From NCBI GenBank assembly GCA_965204545.1, contig CBDBFA010000004.1, positions 1 to 64,000 on the forward strand: DNA of 64,000 nucleotides, read 5' to 3'. A program made the position numbers and the translations under genes. This DNA is from JAABVD01 sp965204545 (GTDB lineage: Bacteria; Verrucomicrobiota; Verrucomicrobiia; Opitutales; UBA2995). The notes beneath the pieces are model-generated. The model was not told the origin of the DNA. It saw nothing but the letters and a program-made list of their open reading frames with translations, and searched no databases. This document shows, one piece after another, positions 33,389 through 42,600 of the stretch. How positions within the stretch are numbered: the stretch's first letter is position 1; every line of letters begins with the position of its first letter.

Positions 33389-34219
33389 TCAGGAATGACC
33401 CCGACCGGGAAGCGAACGGAAATAACGCGCCTGCTCTTTCCTCCCATGTTTTTCCAATCCCTTGGCAAACACCAAACACTTCTCCTTCAGCTTTTCCTCG
33501 GTCAACAGACGCTGATCCGCATCCAATTTCCCATCCCTCAAAATCTTCTCCAAAGCTCGAATGCGGTATCTATCCAGTCCCCATGTTGCCGATAGTTGAT
33601 CGCGATGCCCGCCGTGCTTTTCAATCAGCGGTTCGTCTACCAACAGGACCGGCATACGCGAGGTGATCCGCAACCACAGGTCATAATCCTCGCAGGCGGG
33701 CAACGTTTCATCGAAAATTCCCACTTCTTCAAATACGCTTCGGTGTACTACAACGGTAGAAGGAGAAATGGCGCAAACTGCCAGACAGTTCCGGAAAATC
33801 CATCCTCCCTTCTTTCGATAGGGGACAGCCACCGGCCGTTCCCTGCCCCGGTAAATCCAACGCTCCTCCGTGTGACAAATGCGATAGCCGGGATTCAGGC
33901 CAAGGGCGCGCATTTGCTTTTCAAGTTTGTCAGGCATCCAGCAATCGTCCGAATCCAGAAACGCAATCCAATCCGTGGCCGCGTTCTCTATGCCCCTGTT
34001 CCGAGCAGCGCTCACCCCGGCATGCTTCTGCTCGATTACCGTCACTCCAGGGTAAGTTTTTCTCACCCAATCGGCCGTTCCATCAGTCGATCCATCATCT
34101 ACTACCAGAACGGCCTGGGGCACTTCCGTCTGCCCCATAACCGACTCGATACACCTCCCCAGAGTCCCCCTCCGATTGTAGGTGGGAATCACTACGGAAA
34201 CTGCCCCTGAATCAATCAT
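33389..34219 (-). CDS. Family 2 glycosyltransferase
   Basis: A 276-residue GT-A fold glycosyltransferase of family 2. It opens with 'VSVVIPTYNRRGTLGRCIESV' residues near 8-28 (split motif), then 'VLVVDDGSTDGT' with the nucleotide-sugar Asp pair near 40. 'AGVSAARNRGI' is near 66 and the metal-binding 'AFLDSDD' near 83. 'CEDYDLWLRI' lies near 177 at the acceptor-site acidic position. There is no membrane segment. It probably adds a sugar to a surface glycan, but no partner glycan genes are adjacent. The C-terminal tail is short and basic. Confidence 0.88.
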   Translation of the reverse strand: MIDSGAVSVVIPTYNRRGTLGRCIESVMGQTEVPQAVLVVDDGSTDGTADWVRKTYPGVTVIEQKHAGVSAARNRGIENAATDWIAFLDSDDCWMPDKLEKQMRALGLNPGYRICHTEERWIYRGRERPVAVPYRKKGGWIFRNCLAVCAISPSTVVVHRSVFEEVGIFDETLPACEDYDLWLRITSRMPVLLVDEPLIEKHGGHRDQLSATWGLDRYRIRALEKILRDGKLDADQRLLTEEKLKEKCLVFAKGLEKHGRKEQARYFRSLPGRGHS

Positions 34220-34282
34220 GCCGGGTTTGTGTAAGTCTTCCGGGTTGAAATTTTCTCAATACCCAGGTAACTAAAATGCCGC

Positions 34283-35764
34283 ATGATCCACTCAATTCAA
34301 AGATACTTTTTTCCCCTTCTGATAAGTCTCCTTTTCTCCGCCGACAACGCCTGTGCCCAAGGGCGAAATCAGCCCGGCGAATCCGTCCCGGCCATCGTGC
34401 CGGACGAAAAAGCCATGGCAGCCAAACGAGCCTTGCTCGACCAAATCAGTCCCATAAACCGGGATGGGCAGCGGCCAAATATCGTCCTCATTTTTACGGA
34501 CGACCTGGGTTACGCCGACAGCGGTTCCTACGGTTCAAAGACCATCCCCACTCCCCATATCGACGCCTTGGCAAAGAACGGGATAAAGTTTACCGATGCC
34601 TACGTAACGGCCGGAACCTGCAGCCCCTCGCGCGCCGGTCTCATGTCCGGTCGCTACCAGCAACGATTCGGATTTGAATTCAACACCTCCGGCGGTGCCG
34701 AGACCCATAGAAAAAGCCGTGGACTCCGCCCATCCGTCATTACCATTGCGGAAGTGCTGCAAAAGGCCGGTTACGAGACCGGCATGTTTGGAAAGTGGCA
34801 CCTCGGAACGCGGAAAATGTTCAGTCCCCTGCAAAGGGGATTTGATGAATTTTATGGATTCCTCGCCGGAGCCCATTCGTTTTTCCCGGCGGATAATCCG
34901 CAACCGGTTTTCCAATCCATACTGCGGGGAGAGGAGAGAATCATCGAAAAGGAATACCTTACCGATGCCATCGCCCGGGAAACGGTCGATTTTATAAACC
35001 GTAAAATAGACGGCCCGTTTTTTGCCTACGTTCCCTTCAATGCCGTTCACACCCCCATCCAGGCCACCGAAAAATACCGCAAGAGATTTCCCGGGGTAAC
35101 ACCCAGGCGGCAACGCGAGTACAACGCCATGACCAGCGCCCTGGATGATGCGGTGGGCGCCATCATCGGGGCGCTGAAGGAAAATGACCTCCTGGAAAAT
35201 ACCCTGGTCATTTTCCTCAACGACAATGGCGGACCCATTTTCGCCGGCCTTCAAAGCAATGACCCCCTTCGGCTGGGGAAATTGTTCCTCTTCGAAGGTG
35301 GCGTCCGAGTGCCCATGATCATGTCTTGGCCCGGCAAACTGCCCGTCAACCAAGGCTATGAGAAAACGGTCAGTTCGCTGGATGTTTTTCCCACCGTCTG
35401 TGCCGCTGCCGGAATCCATCTCCCCAAGGGGCTTTCCTTGGACGGTGTGGACCTGTTTCCCTATTTATCGGGCCAAAAATCTACCGTCCCCCACCATTCG
35501 CTGTTCTGGAGTAATGGGCCCAACAAAGCCGCCCGCCTGGGAAAATGGAAATTGATAAAATCGGGCGACCACGCCTGGTTGTTCGACCTGTCCGAAGATA
35601 TCGGCGAAACCACCAACCTGGCCCAGGAAAAACCGGACGTCCTGGAAATTCTTCAAGGCGCTCTCGACCAATGGTTAAGCGAAATGGCCCCTCCGGCCTG
35701 GCCCAGCAAACCCAATCGCCGTATCGTCGATATCGAGGGAGTCCCCTACCAATTGAACATTTGA
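34283..35764 (+). CDS. Secreted formylglycine-dependent sulfatase (S1 family)
   Basis: A 493-residue arylsulfatase-like enzyme with a signal peptide (about 1-25, ending NACAQ). Metal-binding 'IVLIFTDDLGYAD' lies near 62. The formylglycine motif is C-S-P-S-R with Cys113 ('TCSPSRAGLMSGR'), followed by 'GKWHLG' near 170 and 'LVIFLNDNGG' near 305. Sulfatases of this type strip sulfate from algal or host glycans. A separate formylglycine-generating or anaerobic maturase is needed to activate the Cys and none is in the window. The gene is divergent from the glycosyltransferase gene and monocistronic. Confidence 0.92.
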   Translation: MIHSIQRYFFPLLISLLFSADNACAQGRNQPGESVPAIVPDEKAMAAKRALLDQISPINRDGQRPNIVLIFTDDLGYADSGSYGSKTIPTPHIDALAKNGIKFTDAYVTAGTCSPSRAGLMSGRYQQRFGFEFNTSGGAETHRKSRGLRPSVITIAEVLQKAGYETGMFGKWHLGTRKMFSPLQRGFDEFYGFLAGAHSFFPADNPQPVFQSILRGEERIIEKEYLTDAIARETVDFINRKIDGPFFAYVPFNAVHTPIQATEKYRKRFPGVTPRRQREYNAMTSALDDAVGAIIGALKENDLLENTLVIFLNDNGGPIFAGLQSNDPLRLGKLFLFEGGVRVPMIMSWPGKLPVNQGYEKTVSSLDVFPTVCAAAGIHLPKGLSLDGVDLFPYLSGQKSTVPHHSLFWSNGPNKAARLGKWKLIKSGDHAWLFDLSEDIGETTNLAQEKPDVLEILQGALDQWLSEMAPPAWPSKPNRRIVDIEGVPYQLNI

Positions 35765-35975
35765 AGCCAACAAACTGCCAGGATTAGCTCTCGCCAAGAT
35801 GGAGAAGAGAGAATTGAACCACAGAGGACTCAGAGGGCACAGAGGGAGGAGAGATGAAATGATGGAGTGAGGGGGGAGGAATTTTGTGATTTTTGTGCCT
35901 TTTGTGGCTATTTTTTCTATCCGTGTTAATCCGTGGTTCATCTTCTCCCCGTTCCCCCATTCCAACACTCCCCCC

Positions 35976-36010
35976 AATTCCTCATTCCTCATTCCTAATT
36001 CCTAATTGGC
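35976..36010. repeat. Heptamer tandem array, CATTCCT type
   Basis: Units AATTCCT, CATTCCT, CATTCCT, AATTCCT, AATTGGC, again ending in GGCGCC and a second GGCGC. It is the same composite as at 7486-7520. Confidence 0.7.
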
Positions 36011-36081
36011 GCCTCCAGGCGCATTTGCGCCTTTGCGCTTTTCTGCCCGTCATAGCCCTTTCTCGGACAATTTGCCTAGCT

Positions 36082-36114
36082 CATACCCATATTTACCGTA
36101 AATTTGGGGGTATG
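36082..36114. promoter_or_regulatory. Dyad symmetry upstream of the esterase gene (possible operator)
   Basis: Nested dyads: outer arms CATACCC (36082-36088) and GGGTATG (36108-36114), and a perfect inner ATTTAC-C-GTAAAT (36091-36103). The site is in the AT-rich leader, about 60 bp upstream of the ATG at 36174. It may bind a dimeric regulator; no regulator gene is near. Confidence 0.35.
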
Positions 36115-36173
36115 TTCGACAGAAAATTGTTGTAAAAAGCATTCGGTCCTTATCGAAAATAAATCCTCCAATC

Positions 36174-37085
36174 ATGAAATTACTACCACATCTGCTTGCC
36201 CTCCTGGTCCTGGGAACTCCCTTGCTCGATGCTCAAAACCAGACCCGCAACAGGGGAGCCGGGGTTGAACCCGAAATCGTCAATGCTTTTCAGGCTCTGA
36301 ATTTTCAGGGCATGCCCTACCGGTTTTTGCTGCCCGAAAATTATGATCCCGGGAAAAAATACCCCCTCATCCTCAACCTGCATGGCCGGGCCGGTATAGG
36401 GGATGACAATGAATCGCAAATGCGCAATTGGACTGCCGTTTTTGTCGATGAGAACTGGCGCAAAAAATATCCCTGTGTAGTCGTTGCTCCTCAATCCTGG
36501 GATTCCTGGGCTGTCTTCAACGAGAGGGTCCCCGAACTGACGCCGGAACAAATCGAAGCTTTTTCTCCCGCTTGGCAGGCCCGGTTCAACTCCGGCAGGA
36601 TTTCAACCGGTATGGTTTCCACCGGCAGCCTGACCATGGCTTTCCTGCTCGTGGATGAAATCGCACGTAATTACAGTATCGATACAAAGCGGATTTATGT
36701 CATGGGCCACTCCATGGGCGGATTTGGATCCTGGAACGCCATCTGGGCCGAACCGGATAAATTTGCCGCGGCCATTCCCAGCGCCGGTGGAATGTTACCC
36801 TGGAAAGATGTAACCCGCTTTAAAAATGTTCCCGTCTGGACCTTCCATGGCGACATCGATCCGACCGTATCCGTAGAATACACGCGCGACATTTTTGCCG
36901 CCATGAAGATTGCCGGCGGCAATCTCAAATTCACCGAGCTCAAAAACGTGAAACACAATGCCGGCAATTACGCCTTTTATTACCAGGGCGACGACCCGGA
37001 GAAAGGTCACGTCACTCACATGAGCAGCGACCTGTGCGACCCTACCCCCAATGTATGGGACTGGTTGTTCAAACAAAAATTGTAA
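36174..37085 (+). CDS. Secreted alpha/beta-hydrolase (esterase/PHB-depolymerase-like)
   Basis: A 303-residue alpha/beta-hydrolase with a signal peptide (about 1-20, 'LLVLGTPLLDAQ'). The oxyanion region is 'YPLILNLHGRAG' near 65 and the nucleophile elbow 'VMGHSMGGFG' near 180. The acid is likely in 'WTFHGDIDPTVS' near 224, which also holds a His-Gly-Asp. The catalytic His is probably in 'NVKHNAGNY' near 262. It is similar in layout to secreted carboxylesterases and peptidases of glycan-degrading bacteria. The final Leu codon and TAA stop are partly made of MITE copy 3; without the insertion the frame would read one more Lys and then TAG. Confidence 0.85.
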   Translation: MKLLPHLLALLVLGTPLLDAQNQTRNRGAGVEPEIVNAFQALNFQGMPYRFLLPENYDPGKKYPLILNLHGRAGIGDDNESQMRNWTAVFVDENWRKKYPCVVVAPQSWDSWAVFNERVPELTPEQIEAFSPAWQARFNSGRISTGMVSTGSLTMAFLLVDEIARNYSIDTKRIYVMGHSMGGFGSWNAIWAEPDKFAAAIPSAGGMLPWKDVTRFKNVPVWTFHGDIDPTVSVEYTRDIFAAMKIAGGNLKFTELKNVKHNAGNYAFYYQGDDPEKGHVTHMSSDLCDPTPNVWDWLFKQKL

Positions 37086-37359
37086 CTACTCAGGACCTCA
37101 TTGAGGATTCGTATCCGGCGTCTACCTGCGCCGAGTTGGTTGCGATGACTTTTGAATACCCACGGTCGGCGGGTATTTTTTCGGAACGCTGTTCTTAAGT
37201 CCTCAAAAAATGGGAGTTCTTACCTATTGAATGATAAAGATTCAAAAGCGGCGTTGCGAAGACGCAGTCCCCCTAACAATAAATTCAAGCATGGTAGGGC
37301 AAGAGCATCCCTGCTCTGCCGTTCGTCGTTGTCAGCCAAAAAACCATCTGAGTAGTTAC
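37082..37359 (+). mobile_element. MITE copy 3 (278 bp) inserted at a stop codon
   Basis: Same element as at 1198 and 8843. The flanking 8-mers, 37074-37081 and 37360-37367, are both CAAAAATT, a perfect target duplication. It entered the last codons of the esterase gene: the G of its first base completes a Leu codon and its TAA acts as the stop. Apart from loss of one residue the host protein is intact. It carries the conserved 67-codon frame (37152-37355) but no transposase. Confidence 0.94.
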
Positions 37360-37410
37360 CAAAAATTAAAGTAGGAGAATGTAATGGATTATTGACCGGC
37401 TCGAAGGTCT

Positions 37411-39339
37411 CTATTCCGCTGGAACCAGCACCCAGAACTCGAAACCCCTCAGCAACCATTCTCCATCCTGCCGCTCCAGCCGCATGGACCGGAACATGAT
37501 TGTGATCGACCCCAAATCGCCCAGGGTTAGATCATAAGTAAGGTTTTCCTGATCTAGAGTCTGTTCCGAGTCCCGGTTATCCTGAATGTTTAACAAATCA
37601 TGGGCTTCGATCCATCCTATAAGATCCAGCCTGGTCAATTCCTCACCTCCGCTATTTAGAACCACCAAGGCGGGGGTATCCCAATCCTTTGTCAAATGGA
37701 CCTCGGTTCCTCTTACCGAAATTTTTCGCACACTTCTATCTTCACGATGATGGACGATGGCATCTCCAATCGAAATTGTTCGCACACTTCTATGTATATC
37801 ATACCCCAATTGGTAGGCATATAGTTTATAAGCATCGCCGATGGATACAGGTTTAGACCGGTTCGCTCGCACCTGATAGGAAAAGTTTTCCGAAACCTCA
37901 TCTGAAACCAATCCCGGACTCTCGCTTGAAATCAGTCCCGTATATTCCATGAAGCCTTTCGCAAATTGATGGGAAGATTCCTCCATCCAATCACGCCCTT
38001 CGCTATTGGTGCGAAATGAAGGATCGACCTCATCTAATAGGGGATTCAAAGGGTTAACCCCATAATTCCCGTGCAAATATTTTACTATGGAATTCAGATC
38101 CCGGTATACCGAATCGTCCACTTGGTGCGGGTTGGGAGTCAAGGCACCGTCGACCAGTAGGCCTTCCTGCTTCAGCAGATCGTGCAATCGTTTCCACTGG
38201 CTATTGAAGGCCACTTGGCCCGGGCTCAGAGGTCCCCACGAGCAAACGATAAGGACTCCAATCAGACTCCACGGGATTACGCGAAAGGAACTGCCGGGTT
38301 TAACGGTGTAATAGACGGCAATGGCCAATAACCAGCATGCCAATACCAGTCCCAGGTAGCGGACCTCGGTAAAGCCATAATCGCCGATCCTTCGTTGCAG
38401 CGCCAACAGAAGGAGGATTCCCAAGGGAATGATCAGGGGGAAGTAAAGCCGCCAAAACGACTTGGCCCACTTGGAAACCGGTTCCAATAGGGTTAACGGC
38501 CATATGAGAAGACCGGTTAAGCCTCCGATCGCCGCCAGAATGAACACCGGCATCCCCACCATGCCGTCCGGCCAGGACCAGGTTGCGACAATCTTGACGG
38601 CATAGGCATAGAGAATCCCAAAAAAGAGGACTACCAAGGGAAGCAGAATGAATTTACAGAAAAAGTGTAGCCACTTGGGATAATCGACCACCAGTTGGGG
38701 ACGGTCATCTTTTGCGGGAACACCTCCAAGAAACAAACAGGTCGTTAGAACAAAAGCACAGAAGAACCAAAGGCGCCCGTAATTTTCCTCCTCGACGTCC
38801 ACACCAAAAAGCGAATCGATACTGACCAAGGCCAGGGCTACGCCTATGAAAAACACCCCGCTGCAAAATGCCGATAAAAGAGCCCGGGTGAGCAACAATT
38901 TGTTGTATTCCCATAGAGCTGAGTCCGCTTTATTCAGTTTCAGAAAGGGGCCGACCGCGATTCCCAGGTGGACGATTCCACCCATCATCAGCAGCCGCAT
39001 CACGAATGTATCCAGCACTCTTCCCTGATCGTCGATCGGTATAAAAAACCCGAAAGCCGCCAGGAACAAAAAGCCCGCTGCCGAAACCAGTAACCCCCTT
39101 AGGGAAAACTTGCCCCCGACGTTTTCGGTTATCAAGCCGGTCAGGATGAAAGTCGAAATACCCAAACCGGAGGCAAAGGCCAGCCTTACCAGGGGCGAGA
39201 AGGCAACGATATCTTTTTGAACCTCCGGATCAATAAGGATACTGGTGGCTACAGCACAAACAACGGCGCTGAGGACGGCCAAGGGGAACCGGCTTAATAC
39301 GCCTAAAAAGCCTTTACCACAAAAAGGGGTCAAACGCAA
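37411..39339 (-). CDS. DUF4153-like polytopic membrane protein
   Basis: A 642-residue protein with about eleven hydrophobic segments in the first 370 residues and a soluble C-terminal part of about 270 residues. The layout and phrases such as 'RFPLAVLSAVVCAV' near 17 and 'IYAYAVKI' match the DUF4153 membrane family, of unknown function. The open frame begins with TTG inside the left arm of a 27-bp inverted repeat, and no in-frame ATG or GTG lies in a sensible place. The native 5' end may have been altered by that element. It is preceded on the same strand by the DUF4399 gene. Confidence 0.72.
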   Translation of the reverse strand: MRLTPFCGKGFLGVLSRFPLAVLSAVVCAVATSILIDPEVQKDIVAFSPLVRLAFASGLGISTFILTGLITENVGGKFSLRGLLVSAAGFLFLAAFGFFIPIDDQGRVLDTFVMRLLMMGGIVHLGIAVGPFLKLNKADSALWEYNKLLLTRALLSAFCSGVFFIGVALALVSIDSLFGVDVEEENYGRLWFFCAFVLTTCLFLGGVPAKDDRPQLVVDYPKWLHFFCKFILLPLVVLFFGILYAYAVKIVATWSWPDGMVGMPVFILAAIGGLTGLLIWPLTLLEPVSKWAKSFWRLYFPLIIPLGILLLLALQRRIGDYGFTEVRYLGLVLACWLLAIAVYYTVKPGSSFRVIPWSLIGVLIVCSWGPLSPGQVAFNSQWKRLHDLLKQEGLLVDGALTPNPHQVDDSVYRDLNSIVKYLHGNYGVNPLNPLLDEVDPSFRTNSEGRDWMEESSHQFAKGFMEYTGLISSESPGLVSDEVSENFSYQVRANRSKPVSIGDAYKLYAYQLGYDIHRSVRTISIGDAIVHHREDRSVRKISVRGTEVHLTKDWDTPALVVLNSGGEELTRLDLIGWIEAHDLLNIQDNRDSEQTLDQENLTYDLTLGDLGSITIMFRSMRLERQDGEWLLRGFEFWVLVPAE

Positions 39340-39421
39340 AATGTTAACATCTGATGGGTTCGCATCAACCTTCAGGTGAAATTAAAGGACGATTTTAACA
39401 TTTTGCGTTTGACCCCTTTTT
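39321..39421. repeat. 101-bp element with perfect 27-bp inverted arms
   Basis: Left arm 39321-39347 and right arm 39395-39421 are exact reverse complements (27 bp, starting AAAAAGGGGTCAAACGC), separated by 47 bp. It sits between two minus-strand genes; the right arm ends five bases from the DUF4399 stop and the left arm overlaps the start of the DUF4153-like frame. It may be a small MITE or REP-type element, or a long hairpin acting as terminator or RNA processing site. Confidence 0.85.
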
Positions 39422-39426
39422 GATCT

Positions 39427-39858
39427 CTATTTCACGGTGATGGTAATCTTCTCCGAAACCACGGCGGGTTGGTGGGGCAGGTGGAGAAAATCCGCGAAAA
39501 CCAACTGCAGGGTGTGCTTGCCCGAGGGCAGGCTGACCTTGGTTTCGGTCTGCCCGAGGCCGAAATGGACAATGTTTTCCGTGGCCGCAAGAGGCATGTT
39601 GAAATCCGGCATTTCATCCACATCGATGAGCAGGTGATGGTGCCCGGAGTTGGGAAAATCGATCCCAGCCGGGGCGATTCCCATGCCGGAGAGCCCGAAT
39701 TTGACGATAAAATTCTTGTTCACTTCCTTCCCATCCTTGGGCCAGATGAAATAAACTTTGGCGTCCTCGGGGGAGGGTTTGCGTTCCAGGCCTTGCCCAG
39801 GGAGCGAGGTAGTAAGAAATAAAACGGTCAGGAGAATCAACGTGCTCTGAATTTTCAT
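39427..39858 (-). CDS. DUF4399-family periplasmic protein
   Basis: A 143-residue protein with a signal peptide (residues 1-22, ending LPGQ). The single domain matches DUF4399: 'VYFIWPKDGKEV' near 35, the His-rich 'NSGHHHLLID' near 71, 'LPSGKHTLQLVFAD' near 111, and a final beta strand. The three-His motif suggests metal binding but the function is not known. Alone with the DUF4153-like gene on the minus strand; divergent from the large MoxR operon, whose first start lies 98 bp away. Confidence 0.85.
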   Translation of the reverse strand: MKIQSTLILLTVLFLTTSLPGQGLERKPSPEDAKVYFIWPKDGKEVNKNFIVKFGLSGMGIAPAGIDFPNSGHHHLLIDVDEMPDFNMPLAATENIVHFGLGQTETKVSLPSGKHTLQLVFADFLHLPHQPAVVSEKITITVK

Positions 39859-39955
39859 AATCGTTCAGGGGATGCGGGTTAGTGAATTGTGCCAGGGATC
39901 TTGGGCCTCTCTCCTGAATTTGGCAAACTTGAAAATGAACCGGGTCGGGCGGTGA

Positions 39956-42583
39956 ATGATCGGGAACGGTTGTTATTACCTTGCGATTCGGGTGGAAAAA
40001 TTGAAGATTTACTCCGTGCCTGCTCCTCCCTTACGCCGAAAAGCCAAGCCAGCATGGGCCTTCCTTTTGGGAGTATTGATGGGGATTTTCGATCTCCGGG
40101 CACAGGAGGAGAAGGCAATTATTTCGTTTGGGGATGCGGTAATCGAATACCAAAAGGGAAATTACCAGAGCCTCCTGCCCGAGGTATTGACCGGAACGGA
40201 AGAAAACCCCTGGAACGACGCCTGGTGGAACCTGGCGGTAAAATTGCGCATGACCCTGGGACAATACGCCGATGCCTACCGGACGGCCCAAGAGGGTCTC
40301 GACCGTCGCCCCTACAGCATCCGGCTTCGATTGGCGGCACTTGAGGCGGCCCGTTACAACAATTTGGCCAATGAAGCGGAGGAACACCGCAAGGCCCTGG
40401 GAACCTATTTTCCCATGTGGGCCTATCGGGTTCGTTCCCCGGACGACTTGGTCGACTTGGGGGAAGTCGCCCTGCTCCTTGGGGTGGACCCGAAGATCGT
40501 ATTGGAGAACTTTTTCAAACCTGCCAGGGAGGAGGAAGAACCGCCCCCGCTGGCTTTTCTGGCCTCAGGCAATCTGGCCCTGAAAAAATACGACTACCAA
40601 CTCGCTTCCGGAACCTTTCAACAAGGCCTGGAAAAATATCCCGCCGATCCGGATCTTTGGCACGGTCTGGCCCGTTCTTTTCTCAACGGTGACCGCTTGC
40701 AACTGGTTCGCTATTCGGAACATGCCCTGGGGCTCAATCCACGCCACCAACCCAGTCTACTGCTTCTGGCCGAGCACCTGATCGATGCCGAATCCTATGC
40801 CCAGGCCGGGCAACGCCTCGACCAGATCTTGTCCATCAATCCGCTCCATCCCCAAGCCCTGGCTTTAAAGGCAGTTATTGCCTACCTGCAAAACGATCCC
40901 CTTACCGGCGATCATCACCGGTCCACGGCCCTTTCCAATTGGCGGGAAAACCCCGAGGTGGACCACACCATCGGTCGCAAGCTTTCCCAGAAATATTGGT
41001 TTTCCGAGGGGGCCGAGGCCCAACGACGCGCTTTGGCTTTCGACCCCGAGTATCACCCGGCCAGCATCCAGCTCTCTCAGGATCTCCTGCGCCTCGGGAT
41101 CGCTTCCGAGGATGAAGGTTGGGAACTGGCTTCCCACGCCCACCAGCACGATCCCTACAACGTGGAGGCTTATAACCTGGTCACCTTGGCGGACAAACTC
41201 GACCGGTTCACCACCTTGGAGTCGGATAACTTCCGCCTGCGCTTGAGCGAAAGGGAAGCGCCCATCTACGGCCGCCGGGCTCTGGCCTTGCTGGAACGGG
41301 CTCACACCCGCCTGACCGAACTCTACGACACCACTCTGGATGGCAAGACCATCGTGGAAATCTACCCCAACTCGGGGGATTTTGCCGTGCGCACCTTCGG
41401 CATGCCGGGCATTCCGGGTTTTCTGGGGGTCTGTTTCGGGCCTGTAATCACCATTAATAGTCCTTCTACCCGGCAGGCCAATTGGGAATCGGTCCTGTGG
41501 CACGAATTCTGCCACACCATTACCTTGAAAATGACCCGCAACCGCATCCCCCGATGGCTCAGTGAGGGCATTTCCGTTTTCGAGGAAATGGAAGAAAATC
41601 CCAGTTGGGGACGCCGCATGTCCATTCCCTTTCGCAACCGCATCCTCGACCGCAGAATGCTGCCCATCAGCGAAATGAGCGGAGCCTTCCTTCTGGCCGA
41701 GAACGATGAGGACATCCAGTTTGCCTATTTCCAATCCTACCTGGCGGTAAAATTCTTCTCGGAGAGATACGGGATGCGGGCCCTGCGAGACGTTCTTCTG
41801 TCACTGGGGGATGGATTGGACCCCAACGAAGCCCTGAGCCAACACCTCGACCCCATGGAAGTCCTCAATCGCGACTTCGCCGCCTGGGCGCGGGAACGGG
41901 CCCTGAAACTCGGCGGCGTTTACGATTTGTCCACTCCGACAAACGCGCTGGAGCAGGCCCTGGTCCAAATGAACCGGGAAGACAACTACCATTTTCTCCT
42001 CCAAACCGCACGCGATCTGGTAGAAGAGAAAAAATGGGATTTGGCCCGGGAACGATTGGAAGCATTGGTAGAGGGCGCCGGTTACATCCCCGGGGATGAA
42101 AACGCCCACGGTTTGTTGGCCCGAACCTACGGTAAACTCGGCCTGACCGATCGGGAGTATGAAACCTTGGAGACCATGGCCCATACCGAAGGGAGCCACC
42201 TGCAAGCGGTAGTTCGCCTACTGAAAATAGCGACGGAGCGGGAGGATTGGGAAGCTGCCAAAGGCTGGAGCGAAGCCTGGTTGGCTATCGACCCGTTGGC
42301 CCAAACCCCGTGGCGGACTCTATTCCGGGCCGACCGAGCCCTGAACCATCCCGAAAAAGCCATCGTTTCGGGCAAGATCCTCCTCCAACTGGATCCATCC
42401 GACATGGCAAACGTCCACTTTCAGTTGGCCCGGCAAATGGCGCTGATGGGGGACGTGGAAGCCCATCGCCAAGCCCTCATGGCTCTGGAGGAAGCCCCCC
42501 GCTACCAGGCCGCCTATGAGCTCTTATTCACCCTTATCGAGTCCGAGGCAACGGAACAGTCCCCCCACCCCACTCCGCCTTGA
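39956..42583 (+). CDS. TPR-repeat protein with gluzincin metallopeptidase domain
   Basis: An 875-residue protein with an N-terminal signal/anchor (hydrophobic 'AWAFLLGVLMGIFDL', about 33-47, so the true start may be a few codons downstream of 39956). It has tetratricopeptide-like helical repeats at about 60-420 and a zinc peptidase domain with HExxH as His516-Glu517...His520 ('WHEFCHTI'). The third ligand Glu is likely in 'WLSEGISVFEE' about 20 residues on. More TPR-like repeats fill the C-terminal 250 residues. This is the peptidase-MA-like arrangement. The TGA overlaps a TTG of the next gene and it opens the MoxR operon. Confidence 0.8.
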   Translation: MIGNGCYYLAIRVEKLKIYSVPAPPLRRKAKPAWAFLLGVLMGIFDLRAQEEKAIISFGDAVIEYQKGNYQSLLPEVLTGTEENPWNDAWWNLAVKLRMTLGQYADAYRTAQEGLDRRPYSIRLRLAALEAARYNNLANEAEEHRKALGTYFPMWAYRVRSPDDLVDLGEVALLLGVDPKIVLENFFKPAREEEEPPPLAFLASGNLALKKYDYQLASGTFQQGLEKYPADPDLWHGLARSFLNGDRLQLVRYSEHALGLNPRHQPSLLLLAEHLIDAESYAQAGQRLDQILSINPLHPQALALKAVIAYLQNDPLTGDHHRSTALSNWRENPEVDHTIGRKLSQKYWFSEGAEAQRRALAFDPEYHPASIQLSQDLLRLGIASEDEGWELASHAHQHDPYNVEAYNLVTLADKLDRFTTLESDNFRLRLSEREAPIYGRRALALLERAHTRLTELYDTTLDGKTIVEIYPNSGDFAVRTFGMPGIPGFLGVCFGPVITINSPSTRQANWESVLWHEFCHTITLKMTRNRIPRWLSEGISVFEEMEENPSWGRRMSIPFRNRILDRRMLPISEMSGAFLLAENDEDIQFAYFQSYLAVKFFSERYGMRALRDVLLSLGDGLDPNEALSQHLDPMEVLNRDFAAWARERALKLGGVYDLSTPTNALEQALVQMNREDNYHFLLQTARDLVEEKKWDLARERLEALVEGAGYIPGDENAHGLLARTYGKLGLTDREYETLETMAHTEGSHLQAVVRLLKIATEREDWEAAKGWSEAWLAIDPLAQTPWRTLFRADRALNHPEKAIVSGKILLQLDPSDMANVHFQLARQMALMGDVEAHRQALMALEEAPRYQAAYELLFTLIESEATEQSPHPTPP

Positions 42584-42600
42584 GAAACCGGATCATCCAT

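Larger units (their letters stand above)
35765..36173. other. Intergenic region with heptamers and a dyad operator-like site
   Basis: Over 400 bp without a gene. It holds 'accacagagga' nonamers near 35818-35850 and a heptamer array at 35976-36010. Its last 100 bp are AT-rich and include an imperfect dyad at 36082-36114, 60 bp before the next start. Confidence 0.6.
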
